From contig JAUMIR010000001.1 in assembly GCA_030847615.1 (NCBI GenBank), positions 447,632,687-447,696,686 of the forward strand: DNA of 64,000 nt. The letters run 5' to 3'. Source of the stretch: Gambelia wislizenii. Lineage: Eukaryota > Chordata > Lepidosauria > Squamata > Crotaphytidae. This document shows positions 32,185 through 43,682 of this stretch, one piece after another (position 1 is the first letter of the stretch; every line of letters begins with the position of its first letter). The position numbers and the translations under genes are program-made. The notes under the pieces were generated by a model. The model was given only the letters and a program-made list of their open reading frames with translations. It did no database searches and was not told where the DNA came from.

Positions 32185-32400
32185 GTATATATTTCATGTG
32201 CAGAATGTCTCAGGTTTAATTCCATGCATTTTTGGTCAAAAGATTCATTCTCTAGGAACTGCTAGTGATATTCCAGTGGCAGAAACAGCTTCCCTTCTGG
32301 GGAGCTCTCTGGAGCAAATTTTCAGGCAGACTGGAGAGTATGGAACAGCAGTGGGTAGCTTAGGGGCTGGCAGACCATGGACAAAATGTAGGATGACTCT
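32185..32400 (+). mobile_element. tRNA-headed SINE, decayed
   Basis: CATGTGCAGAATGTCTCAGG, TTTAATTCCATGCATTTTTG and the later CTGGAGCAAATTTTCAGG echo the 23685 family. Weak similarity. Confidence 0.4.
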
Positions 32401-32403
32401 CAA

Positions 32404-32844
32404 CGATGCCTTATAAGGAAACGATGCCTTATGAGGAGAGACTTAGGGAGCTGGGTATGTTTAGCCTGGAAAAAAGACGGTTAAGAGGCGATATGATAGC
32501 CCTGTTTAAGTATTTGAAGGGATGTCACGCTGAGGATGGAGCGGGCTTGTTTTCTGCTGCTCCAGAGACTGGAACACGGAGCAATGGGTGCAAGCTCCAG
32601 GAACAGAGATTCCACCTCAACATGAGGAGGAACTTTTTGACAGTAAGAGCTGTTCGGCAGTGGAACACACTCCCTCGGAGCGTGGTGGGGTCTCCTTCCT
32701 TGGAGGTCTTTAAACAGAGGCTGGATGGCCATCTGTCGGGGATGCTTTGATCAAGATTTCCTGCGTGGCAGGGGAGTTGGACTGGATGGCCCTCGTGGTC
32801 TCTTCCAACTGTGCAATTCTATGATTCTATGATTCTATGATTCA
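32404..32844 (+). mobile_element. CR1 LINE 3' fragment, well preserved
   Basis: Frame 32406-32750 reads [74 protein letters not shown] and a stop, then the 3' UTR and the (ATTCTATG)n tail. This is the intact CR1 ORF2 C-terminus, with little decay compared with other copies here, so a younger insertion. Confidence 0.92.
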
Positions 32845-33519
32845 ACATCCCCTAAACACAAACCTGTACCTTTGCCTACACACTCCATGTCATGGAAGGA
32901 GGAAGAAAAGAAACATCACTGTTCTAGCAGCCTGGCAATCATACAGCAGAAAGAGAATGAATAGGAGCCCAGATTTTTTTTAAGCCTGCTGCAGGGTGGG
33001 GGTGGGGGCTGTGAAAACAGCCTGTGCCAGAGCACAGGTGATTATCCCAGTCCCCTCTTCCCTAGTGCCTTTGCTCCAGCAAGCATTCAAAGAACAGCTG
33101 AGCAACATATTGCCTTCTGCCTCTGTTCTCAGTGTTCGAGAGTTACTAGAACTGCCACCAAATGTCTCATTCTCCCCTCTTCCTCCTCCCATGACAGGAT
33201 GTGGAGGGGTGAGGCAGGGCATCCAGCATTCCTGGTTGACTAGCTGCCCAGCAGTCTTGCCCTCCCCACAACGGGCTTATCTAAGCACCTGGGGAGCAAA
33301 CAGAAGGTGAGAATTGTGTTGTATTGTTGAAAGTTCCATGCAGTGTCAGCTGTAGCCCTTAGATAGCAGGGCTAGAAAAGACCTTGAAGACTTTGCTGTC
33401 AGCCAAAGAAGGCAGTATGGGCCAAAAGTCAGTATGAAGGGAGTTTCAAATATTCATTTTTTTTAATCAATGAGAAATTATGTTATCCATATTGATATTA
33501 TCCTATATGATGTTATCCC
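32845..33519. other. Intergenic sequence, no gene
   Basis: Plus and minus ORFs around 32980-33310 overlap each other and show no domain. Nothing recognised. Confidence 0.45.
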
Positions 33520-33716
33520 TGATGGAAAGACCTGTTAGATAATGGAATATGTTGCCTTGGGGTATGATGGAGTCTCCTTCTTTGGAGGTTTTTAAACAGA
33601 GGCTGGATGGCCATCTGTTCATGTGCTTTGATTGTATATTTCTGCAGGGCAGGAGGGTTGGACTGGATGGCCCTTGTTGGCCTCTTCCAACTCTATGGTT
33701 CTATGATTCTATTCTG
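33520..33716 (+). mobile_element. CR1 LINE 3' end
   Basis: ATGATGGAGTCTCCTTCTTT, AACAGAGGCTGGATGGCCAT, TTGGACTGGATGGCCC and a TTCTATGATTCTATTCT tail. Confidence 0.88.
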
Positions 33717-34395
33717 GAATGTGACAAGCTGCAAGATGAAATAGTGACATGTCACTCCAAAGTGTCTAAAGCACTGAAAGAAACATACAATAAGGGCCAA
33801 TTTCACAGTGATGGGCCCAAATTGCATGTGGAGTCACAGTGAGGGAGAAGATTTCTGACCACTGGGTAAAAATAATGGAATGTCTGCTTTCCAGTATGCC
33901 CTTCTTCTTCTTACAATCTCATGCACAGCTGCTTGGAAGTCAATCCCATTGAAATCCGTATACTTGTTACTGTCAGAGTGGGCAAGAATAGTCTGCAAGT
34001 CATGTATTCATGAAATATTGATGCCACATAATTTTATTCCTCCCTCAGCCTGTTATAAGACTTAGCTTTTGTGATGACTTGCAGACTATAAAACAGTTGT
34101 AATCTGAGCTTCATTTTTAACTCCCTGTAAAGAAAGCACAAAGCATAAGCTGTCATAATTTAAAAGAACATCTTGGAAACAGATATCAGTGCTGTACAAC
34201 CAAATTCATTTTTTAAATAACTAAGTTGTACTTTGTGCCAGAAATCAATCTGCATTGCAAAGTTGAAAAGGAGAGACTTCCTGCATTAAAACAGTGAAGT
34301 GGAAAATTCATTCTTTCTATGTTTTGTCTTCAAAGTTAGAATATACCCAAATATTAAGAGAATATACAAAACTTTCTTTCCTCCTGAGTCAAAGA
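33717..34395. other. Intergenic sequence, nothing certain
   Basis: 33930-33990 (GAAGTCAATCCCATTGAAAT) resembles the repeat at 12605. No gene. Confidence 0.45.
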
Positions 34396-34730
34396 ATACT
34401 TCCACATTGACTGAACTGAGACACTATGCCAAACCATGGTTTAGCTCACCATAGCTAATTCATGCCATGGCTTGAGCTTCTAGTGGTATAGCATCAGTTT
34501 GAGCTATTTATCTGCTTTCTGTTCCCATATGCTCAGCACTCATTTTCATAGGTTCTCTCACATGTTTGTGATGCAGCTACCTCTTGAGGCAAAGTCATCA
34601 CCCTAAATGTGTTTTGTCAATGGTTTCTGAGTATATAAGTCAGACCATGTTTTGATATCATGCTTTGATAGCCCTTCACAAGGCATGGTTTCAGATGTAT
34701 ACACTAATGGTGCTTGACCTTTCAGTGATC
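34396..34730. repeat. Unnamed repeat with CCAWGGTTT motifs
   Basis: CCAAACCATGGTTTAGCTC, GGCATGGTTTCAGATG and similar. The same motif set recurs at 53600-53970 (AAAACCATGGTTTGTTG, AAACCATGGTTAATAC). Probably two copies of one diverged MITE. Confidence 0.4.
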
Positions 34731-34789
34731 AATCTTGCGGGGTATGGCAGACAGCTCAAAAAACTTATCTAGTATGGGGCAGTTGTGAA

Positions 34790-35285
34790 AAAAGGCAAAG
34801 TCCATGCAAATCTATGGTGCAGTCATGTGGGCATGTTTGAAATACTGTGTTTAGTTTTGGTTGCTATATCTCAAAATGGATCCTATAAAGCTGGAAAAGA
34901 TGCAGAAAGGGGCAAGTTACATGACCTGGGGAAGGAATAACTTTACTTAATAACTGAAGAAAGGTTGCAATGTGGGGGGAAAAAAAAGCAAACCCAAATT
35001 TATAAAGAGGGTCATAAAATAATGCATGGTATGAAGGAAGTGGAGAAAGAGAGAGAAGGAATCCTTGCTCTCTTATGACACTAGAACCTGGGGTTATCCC
35101 ATTGAACTGAATGGTGAGCTGACAAGTACCTTTTCATACTATGGAAGTGATTACCATGAGATGTACAGATGAGCACAAACCTGAACAGCTTTAAGAGGGG
35201 ATTACATGAATTCATAAAGGACAGAGCCAGCAATATCTACCAGTAATGACAGCCATGTGATGCCTTCAGGATCAAAGGTACTCTG
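34790..35285 (+). mobile_element. LINE 3' fragment, diverged CR1/L3 type
   Basis: Codons for a HPH-like MWACLKYCV*FWLLYLKMDPIK block and KLEKMQKG near 34835-34905 resemble the segment before the C-terminus of CR1-clade reverse transcriptases; downstream TCATAAAATAATGCATGGTA and GAACTGAATGGTG are 3' UTR-like. Old, many stops. Confidence 0.5.
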
Positions 35286-36119
35286 CATATGAAAGTTGGT
35301 TGCTGGGACACAAAAGTATTGCCCTCATGTCTTGTCTGTTGACATCTGGTCAGCCATAGCACTCTTTAGTTTGAACCAACAGAGCTCTTATTATATTCTT
35401 AGATATAAAAAGTTTAGCTGGAAGCCTCTGGGGTTATGTCTTCCTCCTCTGCTGCTGCCATCTTGTCATGATGGAGTGCTTCTCCTTCTTCCGTCTTTCT
35501 TTTCTTTCTTGCAGCCAAGAAATGGTAAAAATGAATAATCCAGCAATGCAGAATCATTTAATAGTCTTTTTTGAGTAGATTGGCAGGTAGAGGCTATGGG
35601 GAGATTCCACTATGGCATTCAATAAAGTTTGACTTTTATACCTATTCTGTATTAATGTTAAACATATATAGTGGCTGTTTTGGTAATGGGAATTCATTCC
35701 CTTAATTTAGTAATTCTATTCCGTTTATTCAGCATTTGTTGTTTTGCAGTTATTCCTTTGCATAATGACTGAGTAACCTGAGTTTCTATTTTGTAACTTA
35801 TTGTGTTGTTATGTATGCTGTCATTACCTTGATTTTATGTTAGCTTGACTTCATGTTATGTTGCGTCTTTTGGCACATGAACTGTTTAATAAAATTCAGT
35901 TATGATGCCAAGTATGTGATCCCTCTTGCTTCATAAACTTTGTCCAGATTGGTGTGATACAGAACTTGGATGAACCAGAAGTTTGTTGCTACATGTTACT
36001 TGAGACCACCTCAGGATTTTCAAGTGCAAGGGCTGATTATACCTGGAACTGATACACGAGAGCTTTTAATGGTACTTTTAAAAACACTTATTTGCACACT
36101 TGCAGTCCCAAAATTTGCC
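35286..36119. other. Intergenic sequence, nothing recognised
   Basis: AT-rich single-copy-like DNA with AATAAAATTC at about 35889 but no gene model to attach it to. Confidence 0.45.
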
Positions 36120-37515
36120 CTCAAGTAGTTTGTTGTCATTGTTCTTATTTGTTGTCAAGTTGGTTTCCATTTAAGGTAACCCTATTAATGACCTCCAAGA
36201 GACCCTAGTATTAATAGTCCTGCATAGATCCAGGCTGTGGCTTTGTTGATTGCACCAATCCATTGGTAACATCTTCCTCTTTTCCTGCTGCCATTGACTT
36301 TCTGAAGTATTCACATATTTTGTAATAAATCATGTTGCCTCGTGCTATGTCCAAAGTATCATAGCCTCAATATAGTCATTGTTGCTTCTTGTGTGAGTTC
36401 AGACTTGATTTGCTCTAAGATCCATCTGTTATGGCTTTTTGACAGTACACAGTATCTGTTGAACTTTCCTTCAGCTCTGCTTTTCAAATGAGTTAATTTT
36501 TTCCTGTCAGCTTTCCTCACTGTCCAGCTTTTGCAACCATACGTAGAAATTGGAAACAATATGCTGAAGAACTATATAAAAGAGATGAAAGGATGACAGA
36601 TTTATTCAAGGAAGAAAGAAGCGCAGCTATGAAGGAACTAGACAAGATCCTGAAGTGTCAAGATATATCATTGAATACTAAGTAAGGATTGCCCATGCCA
36701 TTATATTTTCCATTTCTATGTATGGTTATGAAAGCTGGACAGTGAAGAAAGCTGATAGGAAGAAAACTCATTTGAAATGTGGTACTGGAGAAGAGTTCTA
36801 TTGATAAAGTGGACTGCTAAAAAGACAAATAAATGGGCCCTAGAGCAAATCAAGCCTGAACTCTCCCTAGAAGCCAAGATTATTAAACTGAGACTGTCAT
36901 ACTTTGGCCATATCTCAAGAAGACATGACTCAGTAGAAAAGACAATAATGCTTGGTAAGGTTGAAGGCAATAGGAAAAGAGGAAGACCACATTACAGATG
37001 GATGGACTCAATCAAGGAAGCTACAGCCTGAGCCGGGCTGTTGATGATAGGGTTACTTGGAGCTCTCTCATTCATAGGTTTGCCATAAGTTGAAGTCGAC
37101 TTGAATGCATTAACAACAACAATGGCATCAATGATCCTGACGTTGGTATTTACTGGTGTATCTTTACACTTGAGAATCTTATCTTGTTTCTTTATAGATG
37201 TTCTTCTAACTCCTAGTCTTCTTCTGACTTCTTGACCACAGTCAAGAAGACATGGTGGAGCCAAAGTATATAAAATCTTTAACAACTTCAATTTCATCAC
37301 CTACTTTAAAGTTATATAAATCATCTGTGGTCATTACTTTTGTTTTGTTTTCTTAATTCAGTTGTAACCCTAGTTTTGCACTTTCTTCCTTAACATTCCT
37401 CAGTAATCATTCCAGGTCTGCTATTTTCTGCTAGTAATATGTTGTCATAGTTATTGATGTTTCTTCTTCCTATTTTCAACCCTTCTTCCTCCAAGTCTAA
37501 TCCTGCTTTCCACAA
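36120..37515 (-). pseudogene. RTE/Bov-B LINE, minus copy interrupted by a plus copy
   Basis: Minus strand from 37515: EEGLKIGRRNINNYDNILLA, then IYTLAPPCLLDCGQEVRRRL, QDKILKCKDTPVNTNVRI up to about 37130. It resumes at about 36556 with TYGCKSWTVRKADRKK and WILEQIKSELTQEA, ending in a tail near 36127. These are consecutive blocks of an RTE reverse transcriptase C-terminus; the YADD region is deleted (INNYDNILLA). Inactive. Confidence 0.8.
36557..37128 (+). mobile_element. RTE/Bov-B LINE 3' fragment inserted in the minus copy
   Basis: Frame 36777-37031 reads WYWRRVLLIKWTAKKTNKWA, EQIKPELSLEAKIIKLRLSY, FGHISRRHDSVEKTIMLGK, GNRKRGRPHYRWMDSIKEA, then a 3' end GCCATAAGTTGAAGTCGACT and an (AAC)n tail. 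An AACAA(T) target repeat is at both junctions. Confidence 0.85.
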
Positions 37516-37670
37516 GAGGTGTATTGGAGAGAAGCTATTAGTGGGATGCCTCTTGGGAGAAGACTGAGGCAAAGAAGGTATTAAACAGTTCAGGATTCTT
37601 TGTGTTCCATTAGCATTTCACCATCTTCTCGTGCAGTGGCCCTACCATTTCCTTGTTCTTCCTCATACCC

Positions 37671-37701
37671 CAAACAAACAAACAAACATACAAACAAACA
37701 A
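37671..37701. repeat. (AAAC)n microsatellite
   Basis: Seven or so CAAA units with one CATA, within the minus-strand CR1 remnant. Confidence 0.95.
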
Positions 37702-38229
37702 ACTGAAACCCAAAAATCCTCCCCTCTTTTTCCTTTTTTTAAAATTTTTTTTACTATTTTTAACTTCTCTAGGAGAATCTGAGGTCATTCTGAACTTTAG
37801 CTTTTCTGACTTCCCCCTACATGTACTGGCTATTTGTCTGTAATTCCTCTTTGGCAATTTCCCCCTTCTTCCATTTGTTATAAGTGTCTTTAAAATCGCA
37901 CCTCATCTGAAAGTTCTTTGTGAACCCACCCTGGTATCTTTAGATACCTTCCATTTTTCTTCCTCATTGGTATCATTTGCAACTATGCCTTAAACATCTC
38001 ACTTTTAAGAAACTCTCGTGCATCATGAACTCCCTTCCCTTTCAGCATTTTTAACCATGGATCTCACCCAGTATTTCCCTAAGCTTACTGAAATCAGCTT
38101 CCTTGAAGTCCACAGTGTGTCTGATTATGTTTATCTTCCCCTTTTCCTCTGTATAACAAATACCAAGAGAAATTGCTACTCCCACCCAAATATCTCATTA
38201 TTTCTACCCTATTGACCAGTTCATCTTTT

Positions 38230-38867
38230 GGTTTGTCTATATGGCAAAAATATCCTTAAGGTATTTGGGGAGAACGCCTTTTGTTGCAATGGGATCCCGC
38301 ATCATTTCACCATATTTGGAAGGAGGGAAGTCTCCAAATACTCCTTGGGAAAAGCCTTCACAGGTTTTCTCATATTTAAAAAAAAAAAAAACTCCAAAGG
38401 AAATGCACATTTCCTGCTTGTTGGGACAACCAAATCGCTTTGCCGCACATTCCCAATAAGAGTGGAAATGGAAAACTGATTGGTTGGATGTGCACAGGAG
38501 GCAGAGCTTGCTGGCAAGGCAAGTGCCCGGAACCACTATTTTGGATTTTCGCTGTAGTGATTATGTACTGAGGTAATGAACCAGCCTACCATTTATTTAA
38601 GTGGAAGACCACACTTCTGCATCCTGGATTTACTTTTTTTAAAAAAAAAAATACTGTTCAGAGGCAGCAATTGGTGACAATAAAAACATGAGTAATTCAC
38701 TCATGCCTGCCATCTTGATTCGCAGGCATGCCTGTTTGAATATCAAACACGTATGGCTTCTCATGTCTGCGATCTTGGAAAAAAAAACGTGGAGACAAAT
38801 GAAAGCGGATGCGAATTGGCACGAGTGTGCATCAATCCACTTATTATTGCCTCATATAGACAAGCCC
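38230..38867 (+). mobile_element. MITE of the GGGCTTGTCTAYATGG family, about 638 bp
   Basis: Left GGTTTGTCTATATGG and right complement of GGGCTTGTCTATATGAGG, with TTT on both sides (38227-38229 and 38868-38870). It interrupts CR1 coding sequence that resumes in register. Internal module: GATTGGTTGG, TTTTGGATTTTCGCTG and GCCTGCCATCTTGATTCG. No meaningful ORF. Confidence 0.88.
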
Positions 38868-39075
38868 TTTGTTGGTTAGGATCAGATTTGAAATAGCCGA
38901 TCCCTTTCTCACCTCCTCCACCTTTTGTACAATGAAATTGTCTGCAAGGCTAATGAGGAATCTGTTGGACCTTACACTCTTGGGAGAGTGTGATTTCAAA
39001 CAAATATCAGGGTGATTGAAATCCCCCATTACTACTATACCTCTGCTTTTTGAATATTTTGAATATTTGGTCATT

Positions 39076-39824
39076 TGTATTAGGACTGTATTATAATAGC
39101 AAAAGTTCTTTCCCCTATGTACAAGTTGCTAAATAGTTGCATTTGAGATTCTGACCCTATTTCTGTCATCTTTTGCTTTTGATCTGTCTTGAACCATTTG
39201 AAGAGTTACTTCAGTGATTCAACAAGGCTCCCCCCCTGCTTTTGATCATAGAGATACTTTTTTGGTATTCTTCCCTTATGATGTCCCCAGCTTCAGTTTA
39301 GAGCTCTTCCAGTTTGCAGCTGATTAGTGCTGAATCTGCACAGATTAAATAATGTGTCCTTATCTCAGTCCCAGTCCTGTTGGAACACATGATGTTCCTT
39401 TCCCTCTGATGTGAAAACACTTCTTTTCAATTCCTGATGGTTTTAAGGCAATTTTTAAAAACCTCCAGTTTATTCCACAGTTTTGGGGAAGAACCAAGTT
39501 TTTAAAACATGTGGTTTATCCCCGATTTGGGATGGTGGTAGAATCAGGGGTGAGGGATGGGGGAGGGTGGGGCCAGGTTGGTGGGTGGTTACCTAGGTCA
39601 TGTGGTCACCCAGGTCACTTGATTGTTCTCACCATGGAAGAGTAGCTCCCTTGTTTGTATTGGCATCTGGAAATGGCAAGCTTGCCCTTTTGGGGGGATT
39701 TGATGTTTGTATGCAAACCTTTTTCACATACATACTGTTGCACAAATTCGCAGGTCAGCATTTCACCTCCCCTGCTCTACTAGCTTCACTTTATAGAAAC
39801 ACAGATGGGCAATCAGAACAGAAA
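39076..39824. other. Intergenic sequence, nothing certain
   Basis: May include more of the 5' part of the CR1 remnant, but I cannot read convincing codons. Confidence 0.35.
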
Positions 39825-40500
39825 TATTTATTAAAATATTTATATCCTGTGCTGTATCCAAAGATCTAAGAACAGCTTACAATAAAATCAATTTAAAACA
39901 ATAAATAATAAGAATAATTTAAAAGGATTAAAAATACAGTACAATATGAACCGCCTATCCACAGGGGATATGTTCCTGGATTTACTGTGGAAACATGAAA
40001 CCATGGATAATAGTTAACTCTATTGAAATGAATGACTTCTAGCCCAAGCATACCATAGAGTTGTGCTGGAAGACCTAGAGATTCCTAGAGAGAACACCTT
40101 TCTAGGCATCTTCTAGGTCCTCCAGACCAATTCTATGATTAACTTCTTGCAGAAGCATACCATAGAATCACACTGAAGAACCTAGAAAATGCCTAGAGAG
40201 AACTTTTTTGGATGTGGGTAAATGAAACTGTGGATACCGGTCCCACAGGTATGGGGGGGGGTCATACTGTATATGAAATAGATCATAAATTTAAAAACAG
40301 ACAATTTAAAACCGGTTAATTCAATTTAAATAATGTAACCATAGGACATGCACAGCCTGGATAAAACCAGTTACACTCAAAGGATTTAATAAAAAGCCAG
40401 GTTTGACTTGGTGCCAAAATGAGCCCAATTTTGGCACCAATTGGGCCTCCAAGGTGAGAAAATTTCACAATTGGGGTGCCAGTTATGCCAGTTGCAACAT
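39825..40500 (-). mobile_element. L2-type LINE 3' end, split by a MITE
   Basis: 39825-39936 (TATTTATTAAAATATTTATA then AATAAAATCAATTTAAAAC) and 40270-40500 (AAACCAGTTACACTCAAAGG, GCCAGGTTTGACTTGGTGCC, GGGCCTCCAAGGTGAG) are consecutive parts of one L2-like 3' end, separated by the MITE at 39937-40269. Confidence 0.6.
39937..40269. mobile_element. Tigger/pogo-like MITE with internal duplication
   Basis: Left end CAGTACAATATGAACCGCC, right complement of CAGTATGACCCCCCCCCATA, with TA on both sides. An internal tandem duplication of about 90-110 bases: CATACCATAGAGTTGTGCTG at 40049 and CATACCATAGAATCACACTG at 40149, each followed by an ACCTAGA...CCTAGAGAGAAC block. Confidence 0.65.
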
Positions 40501-42479
40501 ATTTGCAACAATCTGTTGTCCTCATAAAAATTCAACAGGTCACTCTCCTGTTTCATTTCTTGATGCTAGGTCAACTTCTCCAACAATGTTTGGTTCTACT
40601 CTATTTCTTACTTACAGAAGTGGTTTACCATTGCTGCCTTCTCCACTGTACTAATAAGAGTCAGCTACAATGCCACCTCCATTGTATCTATGAGATCATC
40701 CACCAGAGTTACCAGACTGAAATTCCCAGGATTTGCTCTTGTAAAAACCATTTTTATTTTGGAGATCTACATGGCCTTTTCACCATCCTAAACTATCCCT
40801 AGGAAACTCTCAGCATTAAGAAGGACTTTTTATTCCCACTCCCTAGGTCAGTTTAAATTAGCCAATTATTTTCCCAAAGGAAGTGTATCTCTCCATGGCT
40901 GTCTGTTTGTGCAATACTGGAACTAGTTAAGATGGCCGCCACCAAGAAACATAGCAATTGTTTCCAGGATCCAGATTCAAGAGAGATCACGGGAAGGAAA
41001 AGGAATAAAAGAAAATGATGCTAATTCTTAACTAGTGTAATATTGCTAAAGCACTTCAACACTTTGACTGTAACTTTGGGATAATAATTAAAAAGGGCTC
41101 TGTGGAAAATGATGAAAGTCAATTTCTTAAATGTTGTCTGAGTCTTGAGGTGATCAGTGGGAGGGAGAGGAAGAAGAACACAAGGGAGGGGGGAGTGAAG
41201 GAAACCCAAGAAATTTCACGAAACAGTTTGGATGCAAAATCATGAATATTGATAGAATTTCCAAGGACTTTTTTCCTTCCAAGATAAGCCCTCAGTCTTT
41301 TTGTTACATATAAACCCTCTCTGCCCATCAAGGTAACCAAAAGTAGTTACCATTATAGTTCTATCTATTGACTTTCTGGTTATTCAAAAGTAAGTAACTA
41401 TGTTGGGTTGCTTTTTAAAAAAAACCAGGATGATAAAAGCTAAGCTGCTGGCCTGTGCTATAAAACACATCTGGATTGTGAAATCACACATACTCTGCTA
41501 ACTGTAAAAGTAAGCAAAGCCAGTTACAGTTGCACCACAAAAAGGGATGAAATTATCCCTCATTATATTGCAATTGTAATGTAGCTTATTTGTGTCTTTC
41601 TTGTTGCCAAAAAGGAATTCATAATCAGTTCTTTGTAATGAGTTACTTCCAAACTCTTGAAGAGACATCCGTTTATTATTGAGCAAACCTGATTTTCCTC
41701 AGGTTGAGCTGCTTTTTGGCTTCTTGGCCACTAGGTGTCAGGGGGGTACCAAAATTAAATAAAGCCTTATTCATCTTCACATATTTGCCTCACCTTTCTA
41801 AAAAGACACTTCCATCATGTCAGTGATAATAGCCACACAGCCTGCTGTGAGATCCATGGAAACAACTTCTCTTTGATGGGAACAGTAGGCTTTAGCATGT
41901 GCTCTCCACCCTCATTACATTTATTTGCAGGTCCTTTCTCCCCATTTTGTGACTGTGAATTGCAGTTGCTTCCCCTTAAAACAGAACCCTACGAACTCCT
42001 GAAAATCTGATTTGTCTTTAATTGCTAATGTTTTCATTTCCTCTCCATTACTCCTATTTTACCGTGGAAAACTATTTGTTTTCTCCTAGACCAGAAATGT
42101 TGCATTGAAAGTTGGAGTTATAAATGGATTAAAGAAATAATAAATCTTAGGAAGCCACATCCCAACTACAGCCAGAACCTAAATCATCCATATTTAAATA
42201 AATTGGATTTTGTGGACACATTTCAATTGGTTCCCTTTGCATTTGCTTGCCTGTTAGTCCCTCTGCAAGTGTACTCACTCTGCAATGGCCAAATTAAGAT
42301 TTTCTCTTGAATTCAAGACTCAGTACTGTAAAATCAGCCTTGACAGAGGACTAAAGCAGACAAACATCTAGTGTTTCCATTTCTGTCTAAAACAAGCTGT
42401 AGCCAGGACTTGGACAGCAACTTTTAAAAAGTAGTTAGTTGCAGTTAAAATTCCAAGCATCCCTCTCCTTAGTAGTTAA
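40501..42479. other. Intergenic sequence, no gene recognised
   Basis: About 2 kb without an identifiable repeat or exon. ORFs at 40403-40802 and 41021-41340 show no domain. Confidence 0.45.
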
Positions 42480-42925
42480 CCATTATATTTGCACTAGCTG
42501 GACCCAGCGTACCATACGCCATTAAAAAGTTCCCCCCAAAATGCCCAGGAGACCTCATGACTTTGAGGTAGGCTGGTGGGTTTAACTCGCCCACCCGCCA
42601 CTCATTCTGCCCCCTGCTGCCCCCCACTGCTCGTTCTGCCCCTCCCCCACTCATTCTGCCCCTCCCCCACTCGTTATCCCCCTCCCACCCCACCCCACCC
42701 CCTGCAAGCCAGAACACACAGGCACACACTACATCCACCCCCATGTTACTCACTCTCCAGCTCCAACCGCCATGTTTGAGATCTACATGGTCCCACCCCC
42801 AGTGTGGTGATTGGCTGCCCAACAGACCTGTGACTGGTTGGTCAGTTCCCTAAGCAACCAATCAGCACACTGGAAACAGCAACATACCCAAGAGAATTAC
42901 AGTATATATAGAGATTTTTTTTAAA
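42480..42925. repeat. Unclassified repeat with CCCCCACTCATTCTGCC units
   Basis: Begins near GCACTAGCTGGACCCAGCGT and ends with ACAGTATATATAGAGATTTT, the ends of a common reptile interspersed repeat (possibly Helitron-like). Inside, GCCCCTCCCCCACTCRTT is repeated two to three times (42598-42680). The ORFs here are products of this C-rich repeat. Confidence 0.45.
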
Positions 42926-43670
42926 AAAGCGGGGGGGTCTTCACTTCCCCATTTCCCAAAAATAACTCAAATAACTACTGTACTTGTCATTTGTTGATGA
43001 TTTTTTAAAATCTGAAGACTATAAAGTACCGATAGACACTTCCCATCCACTTCATCATCACCTTAGCACCCACCACAGAGCGCAAGATAGCAGCATAAGC
43101 CAAGACTTTGATATTCCTGGTCTACTATTTAGTGAAAGGCCACGTCCCTAGAACAATTATGCCACAAAAATGTAAACATTCCACTTCCCAGGACTTCCAA
43201 GAAGTCATGTTTTCTCTCATGAGGTAATACAGTAATTGTAACTTCTGTTATGGGGAAAGGAATTCGTTACTTCTAAACTAGCAACTATTTGTAACTACTT
43301 ACTTCCAAACATGGGAGGTTCTCCAAATTTTACTGGAGCAATAGCACTAGAGGTGGTAATTTAATTCTTCCTCCAAGCAGATTCCTTGACCTGCATTTTG
43401 CCCCTTTCCCTCAGAAGCTGCTATAAACCCTATAGCAGAAAATAGGACTTAACAGCAGCTCTGAGGGATTATTGAAATTTGGGGAATGGTCACCTTCCCC
43501 CTTTGTCAGTGCCCCACTTCAGTCTAATTCAGAGATCCCTGTGGCTGCTTTTGGGTTAATGAAATTCCCCCAAGCCTAGGAAGACCTGACTGTGAATCTC
43601 CTACAACCCATTCCTATTCAGTTTATTTCTAGATACTAATTGGTTTTAATTACTTATAGTTAGTGTAGGT
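42926..43670. other. Intergenic sequence, nothing recognised
   Basis: No gene or named repeat. Confidence 0.45.
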
Positions 43671-43682
43671 AGTGTTGTGTAA

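Larger units (their letters stand above)
37516..39075 (-). pseudogene. CR1-clade LINE ORF2, endonuclease region, interrupted by a MITE
   Basis: Minus frame 38868-39074 reads RGIVVMGDFNHPDICLKSHS and NFIVQKVEEVRKGSAISNLI, the APE endonuclease block with GDFN. After the MITE (38230-38867) it resumes at 38229 and continues with FKEADFSKLREILGEIHG, PGWVHKELSDEVRF and the segment before the reverse transcriptase down to about 37516, with stops. An (AAAC)n stretch at 37671-37701 interrupts it. Inactive. Confidence 0.75.

Noticed and set aside
32980..33310. Possible exon pair on both strands
   Set aside because: No domain, no phase-compatible splice partners, and the two strands are equally open.
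42469..42822. Overlapping ORFs on both strands (117 and 67 codons)
   Set aside because: Both come from the C-rich repeat units, with Gly/Pro/His-rich translation.
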